DNA of 64,000 nucleotides, from positions 57,153,993 through 57,217,992 of the forward strand of contig CM046832.1 in NCBI GenBank assembly GCA_025618425.1, read 5' to 3'. Made by a program: the position numbers and the translations under genes. The DNA is from Heliocidaris tuberculata (Eukaryota > Echinodermata > Echinoidea > Camarodonta > Echinometridae). How positions within the stretch are numbered: position 1 is the stretch's first letter; every line of letters begins with the position of its first letter. Of this stretch, positions 28,095 through 39,800 are shown piece by piece. The notes beneath the pieces were generated by a model. It worked only from the letters and a program-made list of their open reading frames with translations, was not told the origin of the DNA and searched no databases.

Positions 28095-29490
28095 TCACCC
28101 ATAATTGTATAACATAAAAATCATATTGAAATTGTAAAATTAAGATTTTGGAGAATATTTTCAAAGTGTGTACTTTGTAAAATTAAATTTGTGAGATTAT
28201 TTTCAAAGTGTGTACTTTTTTTGATACGCACTGTATAATTCTCATTTCAGTAGTCTATTATAATTCTTCATTTCTATAGAGAAAAGCAGAAGTGCCGGTA
28301 GTTGTGAAGGAAATTGCCTCACTACAAAATCAATCGAGCTTAGGTCAAATAAAATACTTCTCGTCCCCTCCTTCTTCCCTTTTTTCGGGCTGCTATACAT
28401 TTTTTTTTAAAATTTGATATTTTTATTTTAAAATATGAATGAAATAAGACACTGATGACATCTAGACAATGAGGAAACAAAAATTGTTAATGTAATGCAG
28501 TGTCATCTTGTTTTGAACTTCTAAAGTGCAAAAACTAAAATTGAATGGAAAAAAAAAAAAAAAAAAAAAGGGGGGAGAATTTGACCCAGTAGCATTTTTG
28601 TTTCCAGGAAAAATATCAAATGTCAAATAACATGGAACCTCCCTTCTTCTCAGTTTCAAAACATCCGGACGAGAAACTAGGAATCAATTTTACCTGGCCC
28701 TATAGGTCACATCGAAAATGTTAACTTTGTGTTATTTCTGAATAGCTGATTGGGAAGTACATTTTTTAACCACTGCACCGGGGAATTCCCCAACTATGTT
28801 AACCTATAAAAATGACCCCCATTTAACGTCATATCCGAGGGGCGGAATGTTTTTTTTTATAGTGGCGTATATATAAATAGGGATTATGGCTCCCTCTGCA
28901 AACAATAACATTTCAAACCTGTCTATTCACAAATATAAACCTCATTAAATCCCCACTTTTAATTCAGAAATTATTAGACTACGTGAAAATGATTTAACAC
29001 TTAGCCCGAGGTTGGAAGCCAAAGTTTGGTAAATGACCAAACAAGCAAGGGACCGAGCCGTGTATTTTTTAATGCAGTGTCACTCCTCCCAAACGCAATT
29101 TCTTATGCATTTTACACCAAGGAAAAATTCGCAAAACAGCCCAGCAACTGAGCGTTAGAGTGTAGCGTTGCGAACATCACGCACGTCGTGAGTAGGTCGT
29201 GCGCATATGACGAAGCTTTTCAGACATATTCGAGAGCAAATCACGAACAAATCACGACCCGGGATGCTGGAAACGTTCACAAGAAATTTCAAACTTTTTT
29301 GAAATTCCCTCCGAACTAAAAACGACTTCCGCGAACAATTGACGACGCTTCCGAACTCCCGCGCATGTTTGCCGAACTTTTGGACCCTGAAATACGAATG
29401 TTGGACTCTGCCATTTTTTCGACACGACATCGTTTGCGTACCCCTACCCGTGAAAACCCACATTTACCGTCAACATTATAATATTATTCT
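28095..29490. other. Unassigned sequence 3' of the gap
   Basis: It starts with a short direct repeat (AATTGTAAAATTAAGATTTTGGAGAATATTTTCAAAGTGTGTACTT and a second copy at about 28170-28220). An A-run and G-run lie at 28549-28576. From 29150 to 29480 base use is richer in CG. No exon could be supported on either strand. Confidence 0.45.
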
Positions 29491-29496
29491 TTTCTT

Positions 29497-30228
29497 GGGC
29501 CGCGGAGCGTTTTTTAACGTGTGGGGGAGGGGGGGGGGGGCTGAGCATGCGAACGGGCACATTATTTTATATAATTATTGCAATAAGCATTATGATAATG
29601 GGTCTACCAAGTGGCAGGGGGCGGCTACAGATCCTCCAGTTTAGCGGCCCATACTATTAGTGTTCTGGATCAGAACCATTTTGGATCATTGCAAATACTG
29701 CAATAAAGCAAATATATAATCAACATGAAATTTGATGTATTGACCAGTGCGGGATTTAGGAGGGGGGGGGGGGGGGTGACAATCCCAGCCCGTGCACTCC
29801 CCTTTTGTAAGAAAAGTATATATTGTGCCCTCCCCCTTTTTGGATAGTGCTCCCCCCCTTTAGACCTAAGACCCTTTAAAAAAAAATTTCTTTTGCTTGT
29901 CAGAGAATTATGGAGGAAAACTGGACCCCATAAAATCTGATACCCCCCCCCCCTCAATGAACGACTTTTTGAGGGCTGGGGAATTTTTTTTTGGCCACCC
30001 CCTTTCATATTAAAGCATTAACTAAAAAAATTACAGTGGCGGATCTACAAGGGGGGGGGGGACCGACCCGTGCCCCTTTTGAAACCCAACTCAAACAAAT
30101 TTGCCTCCTTTAAGGCACTGTGCCCCTACTTTTACAAAATCCTGGATCCTGATTATGTATTCGAAAACAATAATTCTCGGTCACATACTTAGTGTCCCCC
30201 ACGTTCAAAAACACTCCGCGGCCCCTGA
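29497..30228. mobile_element. Element with GGGCCGCGGAG inverted ends, holding nested hAT-like copies
   Basis: The left end GGGCCGCGGAGCGTTTTTTAACGTGTGGGGG and the right end, inverted (CCCCCACGTTCAAAAACACTCCGCGGCCCC), form an imperfect repeat of about 30 bases. Inside, CAGTGCGGGATTTAGG (29745) and CAGTGGCGGATCTAC (30034), ending ATCCTGGATCCTG (30151), are hAT-like MITE copies with G- and C-runs. Confidence 0.6.
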
Positions 30229-30740
30229 TATAAAAGCCAGTCTCTTCAATGTTATAGGTCTAAAATAGTCACCTCATTGTGAAAAAGAATTATTTCATTT
30301 GAAAAGTGTTACACAATAGTGATAAAATAGGCCTATTTGATTACAAATTTGACTAAAGTATACTGATCTAATTTCTAGGAAAACTCATTTTAAAGTAATA
30401 TGTCTTTTGTCTCTTAACAAGATTTTAAGGCTTAACAAAAATCTTCAAGCACTCAAAATTGTCCTTTTAAATTGATAGAAATTCATAATATTTCAAAAAT
30501 GAATTTTCACTTAGTGAAAAGGTTCTCATGACTTGTATGGAAGGGTGAATGTAGGTACAAAGGGAAAATTTTCATTTCAGTTTAGATGGTCGTAATTTTG
30601 AAGGGGGAACTATTTAGATAGCTCTGAAAAAGGTAGGGGCACACCCTGACTCCGCTCTTATCGAGCCCCTTAGTCCTAAACATTAGAATATTTGCATGAA
30701 GCGTGAATTTTCATCCTCAAGCTCCAGAATCATGAGAATA
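30229..30740. other. Intergenic sequence between the divergent genes
   Basis: AT-rich without recognised elements; it runs into the GC-richer 5' flank of the SH3 gene. Confidence 0.5.
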
Positions 30741-31021
30741 AGATCACCGATGCCAACTGATGGCGCGCTTTTGCTCCGCCACAAATTCGCGAAGAAATAT
30801 GCACACAATACCATAACACATACCGTACCACCACCACCTGCTGCAAAGCCGCGCTGCGGATTGTAAATATTGCGTTGTGTGGCTTCATTGCAACCAGGAT
30901 GTGACCGGACGCCAGTGCCGGGTGAAAAATGAGGAAAATCTTGTTTCGTTATGGTGGTGGAAGATAGCTAGAAGCCGTGATTTTTACGTGAGGAATAAAT
31001 CCATGACAGACTTGCGCAAGA
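30741..31021 (+). promoter_or_regulatory. Candidate promoter and 5' UTR of the SH3 gene
   Basis: Base composition turns GC-richer, with several CG dinucleotides (GGCGCGC, CCGCGCTGCGG, GACCGGACGCC), ahead of the ATG at 31022. The ATG context is GCAAGAATGG, a reasonable Kozak match (A at -3, G at +4). No TATA box is evident at a sensible distance. The start site is not defined. Confidence 0.45.
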
Positions 31022-31189
31022 ATGGAGGTGTTTGAGGCCAAGTTCGATTACAGAAAGCAACGAAAGGACGTTCTAAGTTTCAAAAAAGGGGACAAATTTT
31101 ACATTATTGACAAAGCCAATGAGGAGTGGTGGAGTGCCAGGAAAGTTGATGACAATACGTTTGGATATGTGCCTTCTATATATTTAGAG
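31022..31189 (+). CDS. SH3 gene exon 1: start codon and complete SH3 domain
   Basis: 56 codons ending in phase 0 at GAG before GTATGC. SH3 landmarks are in order: the ALYDY-like AKFDY (residues 6-10), LSFKKGD (18-24), the paired Trp in NEEWWSAR (33-40), and FGYVPSIYLE (47-56), the GxVPxxY motif. The domain begins almost at Met1, as in SH3-first adaptor and RhoGAP proteins. The frame reads on for 9 codons past the donor before a stop. Confidence 0.93.
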
Positions 31190-34100
31190 GTATGCATCGT
31201 CGGCTGGAAATTTGAATGAGGACGATTAGTGTGTATCTTGTCTCGTCTTTCCTTTGATGCCCACAATCAAAGGAGTTGATTATAATGGCACTGAAAGTGT
31301 TACATGCGTTATGGAATGGAACTGTAGTTGAATTAAACTGGAGTGATTTGTCCTGTTGATGGTGCAGCTAAAAGGGGGTGGGGGTCAGCTAATTAAAGCC
31401 AAGAATGAGCTAGGGCATTGTCCTTGCTGCCATCGCAACCATCTGCAAGACCATCAGTGGTCAAATAAAATCAGAAACTTTATTTTTTACAACTGAAACT
31501 GTTACTTTTACGAATTGTTAATGACTAGTCTATTTCTGGGCAATAAACTTGGGAAAATTGCAAAATTTCACAGTTGCAAAAATTTGTAATTCAATCTTTT
31601 ATGCAATATGAACTTCTTGTGAAATGGGAAATCTTGAATAATTTGTGAAGTTCATGCTGGTGAATGTTTTTGATTTTGCAGTAATTATAAATGCAAATGG
31701 TTAGTATGATCTGATGGAGGAGGCCAGGTGGGGGGGGGGGGGGGGGGGGCAGTAGGGGTTTGCAAGGGAATTGTGGAATTTTTGTTGGGTTCTATGTCTA
31801 CCGTAAGAGGGGTTTGATGCAAAGTGCATGCACATGGGTCTCCAGATCTAGATCATTCATACATGAGAGGAAAATAATTATTGAAAATTTCACTTTCAAC
31901 TCTGAAGCCCCAAATTTGTGACTAAGAGACTGAGTTGAAGAGTTCCTGAGCCAGTTATAATCTAGCAAATTTAAGTAAATTGAATCTTGAATAGAGCGAT
32001 TTTGGTGTCTGTTTTACACTAGTGCAGCAGTGAATTCGCAACACAGTCCCACATAGGCTTGGAGCCCTTTATTTCTAATGCAAAGATCACTTTATATTTT
32101 TATCCTGAGCTGCAGATGTAAAATGAAATGAAAGGGAGCATCTTTAGGCATAGAAGAAGAATTATTAGAGAATATAAAATATAGTCTTGCAGTTTTTCTT
32201 ATGTAGTTCCTCTGTTTATCATTCATTATGCAGAAAAGTAAAGAACAATTTATTGGAAGATTGATACCAGAAGGGAGGAGAAACACGGTAAGATTTGTCC
32301 TTCTTTTTTTTCTTGCTAAAAATTCTGTTTGAAATTTGATAAACTTATGTAATATAGGTCAGTTTATCATGAAAATGTGGCAAAACAAAACCACTCACTT
32401 GGTTTAAGAAGCAGCCTGCAGTATCAATCTTACATGTCATGCCTAAAAATAGCATTTTCATATTTCATTCACTTCTAGAGTTCATTGCACAGCACTGTTT
32501 ACACATCTGTATCACTCAGAGCAATGTACATTATAAACCTTTATGCAAATGTTTACAATGTCACATCATTTACATCTTTCCTTCAGCCTCTATAGTTTTT
32601 TTTTACATGAATATGTGTAGCTGTGATTATATAATTAAATAATTAATGAAGTCAGGATGACTTCTTTGCTCATTACTTCGCTGTTCTAAATGTACATTTT
32701 TTCTACCAAAATTGTCTTGCAGATATCATTTCTTTGAAGTATTGGATGTTTTCAGTTATTTTATGAAAAATTATTTACTGTTACCACTTACCAGAACTCA
32801 AGATTACCTTTCATTAGTACTATAGTACTATGAAAAAGTGGTACATGATGTTTTAGGTAGTGGCAAGATATGAACAGCTGCTTCAGGCTTGCTCTGGTGA
32901 ACTCTCTGATATCAGAAGCATGATGCTTCATTACACCGTCATGGAGCATAGATTATTCAACCTTGCTCTGTCAGTTTGCTAAGAGTGTAGGTGTCAATTT
33001 AGATGAATTTTTAATTGCATGTACCATCTCTCTGACTATAATAAACATGTATGGCATGATTGTGTATAAGTTTACATCAGAGATATACTTTCCATTATAA
33101 CTTGAAGGTGTTATTATTGTTGACATTTTAGGGTGATATTATATGCAGAAAGAGTAAATTGTTATGCCATCTTTATCTTGAAAATCTCCAAACATACTTG
33201 TATTTGCAACAGGTTTTATTGTACGAAATGCATATAAATGAAGTACGTGCATGATATTGATCAACTTACAAATATGGTATGTAAGGGAATTGAAGCTGCA
33301 AGATATGGGCAGCAAAACTGGTCTACTCTGCATACAGCTACAATCATTTATTACACAAGTCTAGTTCTCCAGTTTTCACAGCCTTAATTTTTTAAAGTGA
33401 GAGCAAGAGATTAAATGTAAATTCAGGCTTTCAGCTGTACAAAATTTTGCTGGGAGGTACCCTAATCCGTGCCCTTCTTTTTGAAATCTCTCCCATCTTT
33501 ATTATTTTGACTAGATGATGTCACCTTCTGATGACTATTCAGAAGCTGTGTTTTTTGTGTGCTTATTGAAGCCTGTGTACAAATCCTACTATCCTCTCTT
33601 TATGTATTGGGGCTATTGCGAACTGCAGCAGTGGTACAGGGCTATTCATAGGTTCCTCAAAAGATATGGTTCAGTAGTCCAATTCATTCTTACCCTATGT
33701 AAAAGTACGTGCTTGCGGGACCTTGTGGATACATGTAGGCCCATATGATTCAGTGTATTTTGTCCATTGGGACCATACAGACATTCACATTGGCTTGTGT
33801 GTGTGTGTATATATATAGCTTCTTTGTATTTGTAGTATTTACTCTGTAAGCAACATAACTGAGAGATACATGCACAGGAGACATGGATTCGATTTATCAG
33901 CTTGTTTGCAGTTAAAATATCCACACATGCTTTAGCTGTTGTTAAGGTGGTTGAGGAGTGAGGGGGTAAACTGTAAAGACAATTAAAAGAAATAATCTAT
34001 TCTAGAAGATGAAAGATAAAAACTACCCTGTTTACAATTCCAACCCTTTTTAGATTTGATATTTACATTTTACTTTTTATAATAGAAGAACTTTGTAATG

Positions 34101-36781
34101 ACTATTGTATAAATTTACAGCAAATTAGAAAATTGTATTTCATGTAGCTTTGTATCTGTAAAGCACATCTTACATTTATTTTGTCAATCTTTATTTGTAT
34201 ATTTAATGGTTCATGTTTTGATAGATTTAGTGGTATTACTATTATGAATGTATGATGAAATATTTATTACTATTCAATTTGCCTTATTACCTTCATCATT
34301 ACTTTGCTTGCCAAAGCCGGAGCCATGGATTTACCAGTATGTTACATATCCGTGTTGCGATGCGACTCGGTTCATTCAGCCAACACTGGCATGTTGTGCC
34401 AGTGAAGTTTATTATGGAGTAAGCAAAATATACACAAATGCTAGACCAAGTATAGTATACCATGATGACTTACAGTGCCAGTAAAGTTTATGCAGTAAGC
34501 AAATGATTGATCATATATACAAATCATGAACCTAGTAGGACTGTACAATTGTACCACACCCAGAGAAATCATCTAGGCCTACCTTCAAATGGAATGATAT
34601 CATTTTGCAACATATTGTTAGAACTTTAATACTCTTGTGATCAGACGTTGTTTATCTTTGAGAAAATAGTTGATTATGAACTCTTGACAATCATATTAAA
34701 AATACAAGGTCTTTAAAAAAAAGAAAACAATCAGCTTATCACTTCAAAACTGACAGTCAATCAAGCATGCTTAAGTCATTGATCAATGTTATAATTATTC
34801 TGTATCTGTAAACTTGGTCCCCTAACCCCCCCCCCCTCCCCCCACCTGTTGAAATGGTCCTTTTCATATTTTCTGGAAATTTATACACACAGTGACTCCT
34901 TTTGTGATTTATATATTGTGATATCTGATGTGCTGCTGAATGTTTTTTTTTTTAATACCAAAATCATATTACCTTGCAACAACAATGTGCATTATCTAAA
35001 TTCAATCTCATCTGATATTCGGAATGTATTACACAGTTAACCTGCTTCAGGCAACAATTAGTTCCCTTGAACCGCATTTCTCATTGAAACCTTTAGGACT
35101 ACATGAAGAAACAGATCAATGAAAGTTTGAGCAAAATCTGATAAGAAATAACTAAGAAAGTTATGAATTTTTGAAGTTGTTAGCAATCAAACACAAAGTG
35201 GCAACTCCATGACATCTTTTTTGATGAGAGAATAGATTTGTATCATACAGGTTTTGAGTAAAAGCATAAAGTGAAATGATTATATGTAGGGTGCATGTAT
35301 GATAAAATATTTTCTTTATAGAAAATGGAAATTTATGATATCAGTACAGGGCAAATGGGAGAGGCGCTCACAAGATACATCACGGAATTACCCATTTGTG
35401 TTTGATTGATTACACCTCAAAACATTCATTACTTTCTCATTTCTTATCAAATTTTACTCAAACTTTCATTAATCTGTTTCTTCTTTTTTTCTGCTCCTTT
35501 TAAAACCAATTTGATATTAGGCTGGACTTCTCCTTTAAAGATGACGTTCCTTGTCCCTCTTGACTGTTGAGTGATCTTTATATGCAGGTTTCTCTATAAT
35601 CGGATAAAATCTAGTGGTTATTTTTACATAAATCTTATGACTTGTGAGTAAGGTCACATGGATAATTGCATGTATTAGTGTTAAAACAAATATTTGACAC
35701 ATTCGAAGGATGATGCTGCCTTGAAAGCTCCAGTTATGGGAAATGCACTGTGTGTATGAGGAGTGCAGTTTCTCAATGGAAATGTGCTGTACTGTGAACG
35801 TGATTTTATGATTGCAATGTTGTACATGTGCATATTAACAAGGTTAATCAAACTGAATTGCAATAAAGTGACTAATATTTGTAAGTATACCACAGGTAAA
35901 TCTATCCTTGTTACAGTATATAAATATGTCGTCTTCTTGCTGTTTCTTTATAACATAGAATAATATGTCACTTCAAATGTTTCCCATTATTCAGAACATT
36001 CTATGTTACAAAGATGTAGCCTATAGGGCCTATACTCTTGTCAGTCCTACGTAAATATGTATTTCATATGTTCCATATACTAGTAGTCTACTGAGAGCCA
36101 AAAGGGCATTTGACTTGAATACACACTTTACACAGAGTTAATGCCCTTTTGGCTGTCAATGGATGAATTATCTCAGATTATGCCATTTGAATTTTCATTT
36201 ATTGATTTACCTGGTATGTTTCATTTTTTGTTCAACATGTTTTTCCTATATGAATAATTTTTTCCAGGTAATATTTCATGGTTGATTACATGTGAATTCC
36301 AAACAATAGAGTCATACCTGTATATGTACCCTTATCTGTCATGTATAGTACTTTGACCTGCATGCACTTAAGTCATATGGTAAACATCCATATCTCGTCA
36401 AACAAGCATTCTCATTTGAATATATTCTCTGTTGCCATTTCTCGTATTATGTCAAGCAGCCAGGAGCAATGACAAAGGTAAGCTCATTCCACTCCGCCTG
36501 TACCACCACTCGTCATCATTGTAATTATTGCATTCCCCACATTCCATACCTCACCTATAAACCATTTATAATAGCACCATAGAGTGATCATGTGACCCCC
36601 TCTTATTCTTTCATTTATTAATATGGTCAGTCCGGAAATGTTGATTGTAGATAAGGAGGGAGATTTTAGTGTAGCACAGATTACAATGTTTTGACGTTTA
36701 TAATCTTACACATAGTCATTAAATGCTCTTTTTAAATCAAGGCATTAATGTGATGAAAACGGGCTACAATGTATGATAATA

Positions 36782-36832
<51 letters not shown>

Positions 36833-39800
36833 CAGAGACGGACAGAGACAGAGACAGAGACAGAGATGGATGGACAGAAAGAGAGAGGAGAGACAGAAAA
36901 AGGGAGAATGAAGGGGGGGGGGGGAATAAAGAGAAGGGTGTAAGAAAGGGAGAGGAGGGGGGGGGGGGTGGTGTTGGTGGGTCTAGGGTGGTTCAAGAAA
37001 ACTTGTACTTTTAAATATAATTGTACAAGAAGATGTAAAAAAAATTGCAGGTGTAGACATTTGTAACATTTCTGTTTATAATAAGATTAATTCTTTGACA
37101 TTTGTATCAGTTGAAAAGCAAGTTTCTGGAAAGTAAGTGTCATGAACCACTTCATATAGTTATATCTGTCAAGAATCAAAGTCTATTATTCTGGAGATAA
37201 ATTGATAGCTGTTTCCTGATTGCAGAAGGAAGGATGCTTATAAATGGCACAATAAATGTAACTTGCACTATTAGGGTATTTCCCTGTAACCGAGATAATA
37301 AGGGCTGTGGGTACAGGGTATTTCCCTGTATCTTGTGTTGATTCTCTGACATTTAGAAAAGAAGGGTGTTATGTACAGATCAGAAAAGTGAGGGGGTCGA
37401 ATTGCATGTACCCATTTTTTCCATCCTCAACAAATTCCCATTGGTTTGTAATGGAATAGCAGTGTTCCAGCATGTGCATGTTACCCTTGTTTTCCTACAG
37501 TAATTAATATGATAATTCTGATTTAGTGGTAATCTATTGATTTCACTAAGGTGGTGTTTATTTCACTAAGGTGGTGTTTATTTCACTTGCATGTGGAATA
37601 TATCCCATTTTAATGTATACTGGTACATGAAATGTCATTGATACTAAATTCAGAAAAAAGTAAAGAATGTAGCATGCTGTGAAATGATAGTAGTCACAGT
37701 ATGTATTCAGAGAATAAAGTTCTACAAGGAAATTACAAGTTACAACTGGTGCCTGAAATCTTGAAATACTGTAGATGAAGCAATTTAATGAAAATGTTAA
37801 TTGTAGTTAAACTTCATAGCAAGGAGATGAGCCATACTACCCATGCAGGTAGATCTTTAAAAAATCACAACTAATACCTACAACTTCGAAATCTTTGGAA
37901 AACAACAAATACAAACAAACAACCCAACAAACATAGGCCTATACTTTTTGATTCACTTGTGTAGGCCTGCATGAAAGGTCAAGGCAATCAACATCCCTTT
38001 GAAAAAATCAATAGTTTCATTTCTGTAAATTTAAAGTAATGGAGAGCATAGTCAGAGCTCTATACTAACTTTTTAAATGGGGGGTCAGAAGTAAAGTTAT
38101 ACTTTTCTGTGACTGCATGCTATCAGGCCCATATTTAGGCCTATACATCAACCATTTTATAGGTCTCAGAGTAAAATTTTAGAGATTTGTGTTTATTGGC
38201 CCTCTGTTCATGATATTATGCTCAGGTATTACACACCTTTAAAGATAGTGTCCTCTTGTGACTTGCCCCACTGATGACTGTTGCCATGGTGATTTGAGAT
38301 TTGCCATCTGTGCCTAGTGAGCTGGTGTATTCAACCGAATGATTAGATTATTTGTTGTTTATAAACTGCATGTGGGAGCTTAGTTATGAGCCAATTTCAA
38401 CTAAAAAATTAACTTGTATATTTGAGAAATCACTTTTCCAGATAATCATATGATTATCCTTAATTGTAAAGTTTGAAAACCCGTGTTAAGTATTTTGTCT
38501 AGTTCAGAATAAAAATGAACAAAACAAGATAATATTAAATCTGTGTTTTATCTGTTTTATATTCGGAGAATGATAAAGAAATAAATTATTTATCATTTTG
38601 AGTTTTTCTTTTTTGAAAATAAATATTTGTGGAGATTGATAAAGGAGGCCCATACCTTAATGTCACCAGTCGTGGTGCACCTTTGTAATACAGCTTCATT
38701 GCTGTATTACCCTGTGTCAACTGCCCTAGTCTCTCTGGAGCGAAATGAACGGAATCACGGATGCGATTGGCTCGCAGACATGGTACCAAAATAAATAAGG
38801 AACAACTATGCGGCGTTTTGCTCGCTGCTGATCACGCACAGAATGACAGCAGGCAAAGTTCGTTTCCAAAGAGAATTATCCACGGGCTTTTTTATGTTCT
38901 GTTAATTTTTTTTTGTAAAACAAGAACTTTTGCTTTAGCAGACTGAGTGAAACAAAATAAGTAATATGTATCATATTTTCTGTTTTCGATGTAACATAGA
39001 TGTTGGCCAGAAAATTTTTTTGCATGAAAAATACTTTGGAAATAAATGATCTTTGTTCAAAGTTGGCTGTCTTGCCGAGAATGCCTATGCTCCAGTCTTG
39101 ACGCGCCATTCCTACAACACAGAAATCATGACGTAGGCAGCCCAACAGGTGCATTACACAGGGTGCATGAGCAATCCATGCAATAGCCAAGTAGTATAGA
39201 TAGTATGCTTTCGTAGTGCGCTGTTTACTAAGTGAATATTTTTACAACGGAGTGATTTATCTTAGATTAGCCCTTCCTTCACAATATCATTTGCGAAGGG
39301 TGCGGCACCACTGGTACAATGTGCAGCGACACTGGAGCAGCAGAAGCCCTGCAGAAGTGCTACAGCTAGTAGCGTTCACGCCGTAGTTCTAAGCAAGATA
39401 CAATGTTTTAGGTGAATTTTATTCACAAGCATTTTCGGCATCAAATGGTGGGTGATTTCTCAACAACCATGGTATTTTGTGAAAATTATTAATCCAAAAC
39501 TGTCCAACCCCTCTACGACTGGTGACTTTATGGTACCTTTCAATTTTCCTTTTTTCAATATTTCAACTGTCTGTTACCTGATCTCAGAAATTCATCTATG
39601 AACACCTGTAATTTCTTTGCTTTAATGTTATTCCTTTTTCTCTTCTTAGTAGTCATAATATCATAATAATGCATGTGTCACTGTAATGTATTATGTTTCA
39701 TATAATCGTGAACTTGACATGGTAGATCATAGTGCATCTTCATTCAATATATGTATTGTTGTGGAATCTATGGATCTTGTGAAGTAAACTAACCCAAAAC

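Larger units (their letters stand above)
36163..38647. other. SH3 gene intron 2, middle part
   Basis: Besides the candidate microexon it holds a GA / CAGAGA microsatellite (36784-36905), G-runs (36915-36922, 36957-36968) and a 20-base tandem duplication (TTTCACTAAGGTGGTGTTTA, 37541-37580). No gene seen. Confidence 0.55.

Noticed and set aside
27511..28164. Long ORFs across the N gap
   Set aside because: Artefacts of translating undetermined bases.
36745..36996. Ser/Val/Leu-rich ORF
   Set aside because: Translation of the GA/CAGAGA microsatellite.
38710..39400. CG-rich stretch as an alternative promoter or first exon of the SH3 gene
   Set aside because: No ATG exon with a usable donor in the right phase was found, and possible inverted ends suggest a repeat element.
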